Positions 5,667-7,394 of a DNA stretch of 7,394 nucleotides are shown in pieces (positions within the stretch are counted from its first letter, which is position 1; each line of letters starts with the position of its first letter). The translations under genes and the position numbers were made by a program. The notes below the pieces were generated by a model, which saw nothing but the letters and a program-made list of their open reading frames with translations, made no database searches and was not told the origin of the DNA. Location: positions 1 to 7,394 of the forward strand of contig CAKUYO010000069.1 of NCBI GenBank assembly GCA_934716995.1. Direction: 5' to 3'. The stretch is from an uncultured Bacteroidales bacterium. GTDB lineage: Bacteria > Bacteroidota > Bacteroidia > Bacteroidales > Paludibacteraceae.

Positions 5667-7109
5667 ATGTCAACACAACAAAAACTAATGACGAATTGGC
5701 GCTGGTGGATCTGTTCGTTGCTCTTCGTAGCGACTACCGTCAACTACCTTGACCGCCAGGTACTCTCCCTTACATGGGAGGAGTTTATCAAACCCGAGTT
5801 CCACTGGACGGATGCCGACTACGGAATGATTACGGGGTTCTTCTCTATTTTCTATGCTTTTGCGTGTCTTTTTGCCGGTCGTTTTGTCGATTGGATGGGT
5901 ACAAAAAAAGGCTATATCATCGCTATCTTTGTCTGGTCGCTCGGTGCCTGCTTGCATGCGGGCTGCGGGTGGGCTACGATGCATATCGAGGGCTTTGAGT
6001 CGCTTGCGGCTATGAAAGCCGTGGAGTATGGTTCCAACGCCGCTCTGGCGATTGCCACCACATCGGTTTGGCTGTTTCTGCTCTGCCGCGGTATTCTCGC
6101 TTTGGGTGAGGCGGGTAACTTCCCCGCTGCCATCAAGGTTACCGCCGAGTATTTCCCCAAGAAAGACCGTGCGTTTGCCACCTCTATCTTCAATGCGGGC
6201 GCGTCTATCGGTGCGCTGGCTGCACCGTTGTGTATCCCGCCTTTGGCGGCTAAGTTCGGTTGGGAGATGGCGTTTATCATCATCGGTGCGTTGGGCTTCA
6301 TCTGGATTTTCTTCTGGCATTTTATGTACGACAAACCCGAGCAGTCGAAGCATGTGAACGAGGCGGAGTTGGCATATATCCACCAGGACGAAGACACGGA
6401 ACTTGCCGGCAAACCGCAGGCGGAGACCAAGTCCATTCCGATGTACAAATGCTTTGGTTATCGCCAGACATGGGCTTTCATTGCGGGTAAGTTCTTCACC
6501 GACGGTGTATGGTGGTTCTTCCTTTTCTGGGCGCCGTCCTACTTCCAGAACCAGTTCGGCTACAAGGCTTCGAGCGGTATGGGGCAGGCGCTGATTTTTA
6601 CGCTCTATGCAATCGTTACTGTTATCTCTATTTTCGGCGGCTATCTGCCCAAGTTCTTTGTCGAGAAGAAAGGTATGCAGCCGTATAGCGGACGTATGCT
6701 GGCAATGCTTATCTTTGCTTTCTTCCCTATCAGTGCGCTGTTTGCACAGGTGTTGGGGCAGTTCAGCGCATGGTGGCCGGCAATACTCATCGGTTTGGCA
6801 GGCGCAGGACACCAGGCATGGTCGGCTAACCTGTTCTCTACGGTGGGTGATATGTTTCCCAAATCCACTATTGCCACCATCACGGGTATCGGTGCTATGG
6901 CAGGCGGTGTCGGCTCGTTGCTCATACAGACAGGTGCCGGACGTTTGTTTACCTATGCCGAGAATGCGGGGGCTGCGTTCACGTTCCTCGGTTTTGAGGG
7001 CAAACCGGCAGGTTATTTCATTATGTTCTGCTTCTGCGGTATCGCATACCTTATCGCATGGGCGATTATGAAAGCCCTTGTACCCAAATACAGCCCGATT
7101 GAAGGCTAA
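5667..7109 (+). CDS. exuT: Hexuronate MFS transporter, ExuT-like
   Basis: This is a major facilitator of the anion:cation symporter type, predicted to bring glucuronate or galacturonate across the inner membrane with protons. It has 480 aa and about 12 hydrophobic helices. The motif NYLDRQVLSL (26-35) ends helix 1, the loop 2-3 signature is GRFVDWMGTKKG (71-82), and GEAGNFPAAIK (147-157) is characteristic of this subfamily. The central cytoplasmic loop carries charged sequence (KHVNEAELAYIHQDEDTE). It is some 45-50 residues longer than E. coli ExuT. Much of the excess is an extra stretch around residues 101-131 ahead of helix 4, with another small addition before the last helix. Its place after uxaC-kdgK-eda supports hexuronate as substrate; a related sugar acid is possible. 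The 124-bp structured gap upstream shows no good TAnnTTTG box, so it is probably read from the uxaC promoter. M8 is an alternative start. Confidence 0.9.
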   Translation: MSTQQKLMTNWRWWICSLLFVATTVNYLDRQVLSLTWEEFIKPEFHWTDADYGMITGFFSIFYAFACLFAGRFVDWMGTKKGYIIAIFVWSLGACLHAGCGWATMHIEGFESLAAMKAVEYGSNAALAIATTSVWLFLLCRGILALGEAGNFPAAIKVTAEYFPKKDRAFATSIFNAGASIGALAAPLCIPPLAAKFGWEMAFIIIGALGFIWIFFWHFMYDKPEQSKHVNEAELAYIHQDEDTELAGKPQAETKSIPMYKCFGYRQTWAFIAGKFFTDGVWWFFLFWAPSYFQNQFGYKASSGMGQALIFTLYAIVTVISIFGGYLPKFFVEKKGMQPYSGRMLAMLIFAFFPISALFAQVLGQFSAWWPAILIGLAGAGHQAWSANLFSTVGDMFPKSTIATITGIGAMAGGVGSLLIQTGAGRLFTYAENAGAAFTFLGFEGKPAGYFIMFCFCGIAYLIAWAIMKALVPKYSPIEG

Positions 7110-7140
7110 CCTATAAGCCTATTTTATAATTAGTAAATTT

Positions 7141-7157
7141 GTAAATGCGACATTTAC
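7141..7157 (+). other. Small hairpin downstream of exuT
   Basis: GTAAATG (7141-7147) and CATTTAC (7151-7157) are perfectly complementary with a 3-nt CGA loop. An outer TTTGTAA/TTACAAA symmetry (starting near 7138 and ending near 7168) may extend or compete with it. It is AT-rich, lies 32 bp after the exuT stop, and has no T-run, so it is unlikely to terminate transcription. It may protect the 3' end of the mRNA. Confidence 0.4.
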
Positions 7158-7189
7158 ATACTTACAAAACTACATTGTAACGCATTAAT

Positions 7190-7224
7190 AAAGAGACTAT
7201 CCCAAACAGGTAGTCTCTTTTTTT
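7190..7224 (+). terminator. Rho-independent terminator of the hexuronate operon
   Basis: AAAGAGACTA (7190-7199) and TAGTCTCTTT (7211-7220) form a perfect 10-bp stem around an 11-nt loop, and a run of seven T ends at 7224. The T-run overlaps the end of the second arm. It lies about 80 bp after the exuT stop and is the strongest terminator in the window. The A-rich flank before the first arm could allow some activity on the other strand. Confidence 0.9.
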
Positions 7225-7262
7225 ATGCATAAATATATAGGGCTATGCATTGTATATCATTT

Positions 7263-7288
7263 ACGGCAACGAGACGGCAACGAGACGG
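7263..7288. repeat. 11-bp tandem repeat, about 2.4 copies
   Basis: The unit ACGGCAACGAG at 7263-7273 is repeated exactly at 7274-7284, and ACGG of a third copy follows at 7285-7288. It lies between the operon terminator and the end of the window, in sequence without a gene. It is GC-richer than its surroundings. No function is apparent. Confidence 0.85.
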
Positions 7289-7364
7289 GTTTGTTTATAC
7301 GGTTTATGCGGTTCTGCTATTGCTTTTTATGTTTATCTCCAAATGTATCATCATAAAAAACGTA

Positions 7365-7372
7365 TATTTTTG
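7365..7372 (+). promoter_or_regulatory. Possible -7 box for a gene beyond the window
   Basis: TATTTTTG fits TAnnTTTG, and the following T- and G-rich sequence to the window end has no coding potential. No clear TTTG-type -33 element is found about 20 bp upstream. In such AT-rich sequence a chance match is likely, and the downstream gene is not visible. Confidence 0.3.
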
Positions 7373-7394
7373 TTGTTTTGTTGTTTTTTGCTCG

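Noticed and set aside
5685..6812. Reverse-strand reading frame of 375 codons opposite the transporter gene
   Set aside because: It is very rich in Arg and charged residues without hydrophobic core or motif, as expected of the antisense of a membrane-protein gene.

Overview
The window looks like chromosomal DNA of an anaerobic member of the Bacteroidales (Bacteroidota). The genus cannot be fixed from the sequence. Evidence: exact TAnnTTTG -7 promoter boxes at 7-14 and 1463-1470, A-rich leaders that mostly lack a Shine-Dalgarno sequence, a strict-anaerobe peroxide defence gene (reverse rubrerythrin), and hexuronate enzymes whose sequences read like the Bacteroides-type versions of these families. 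All seven supported genes lie on the + strand.

Region 1 (1-1183) is a peroxide-stress unit. A -7 promoter box at the window edge precedes a PerR-type Fur-family repressor (111-521). A reverse rubrerythrin follows 58 bp downstream (580-1128), and a stem-loop terminator closes the unit at about 1154-1183. The repressor carries every residue expected of a metal-catalysed peroxide sensor, and the rubrerythrin is the kind of enzyme such a sensor controls.

Region 2 (1184-1554) has no gene. It holds a 4.9-copy tandem repeat with an 11-bp unit, several short palindromes, a Bacteroidota promoter overlapped by an inverted repeat (a candidate operator), and three TATAAC boxes spaced exactly 11 bp apart in the leader.

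Region 3 (1555-7109) is a probable hexuronate (glucuronate/galacturonate) catabolic operon: uxaC (uronate isomerase), a secreted MORN-repeat/TonB-C-domain protein of unknown role, kdgK (KDG kinase), eda (KDPG aldolase) and an ExuT-like MFS transporter. The transporter brings hexuronate in, UxaC makes fructuronate or tagaturonate, and KdgK plus Eda carry out the last two steps to pyruvate and glyceraldehyde-3-phosphate. The middle steps (reductase and dehydratase, uxuB/uxaB and uxuA/uxaA) are absent and must be encoded elsewhere. Hairpins lie in the uxaC/MORN-TonB gap and the eda/exuT gap. The second is a larger degenerate repeat with alternative pairings.

Region 4 (7110-7394) has no gene. It holds a small hairpin, a strong rho-independent terminator (7190-7224), a 2.4-copy 11-bp tandem repeat and a possible -7 box for a gene beyond the window.

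Nothing here is clearly an undescribed system. The most unusual items are the secreted MORN/TonB-C protein inside a sugar-acid operon, the operator-like repeats in front of uxaC, and the structured repeat in front of the transporter.
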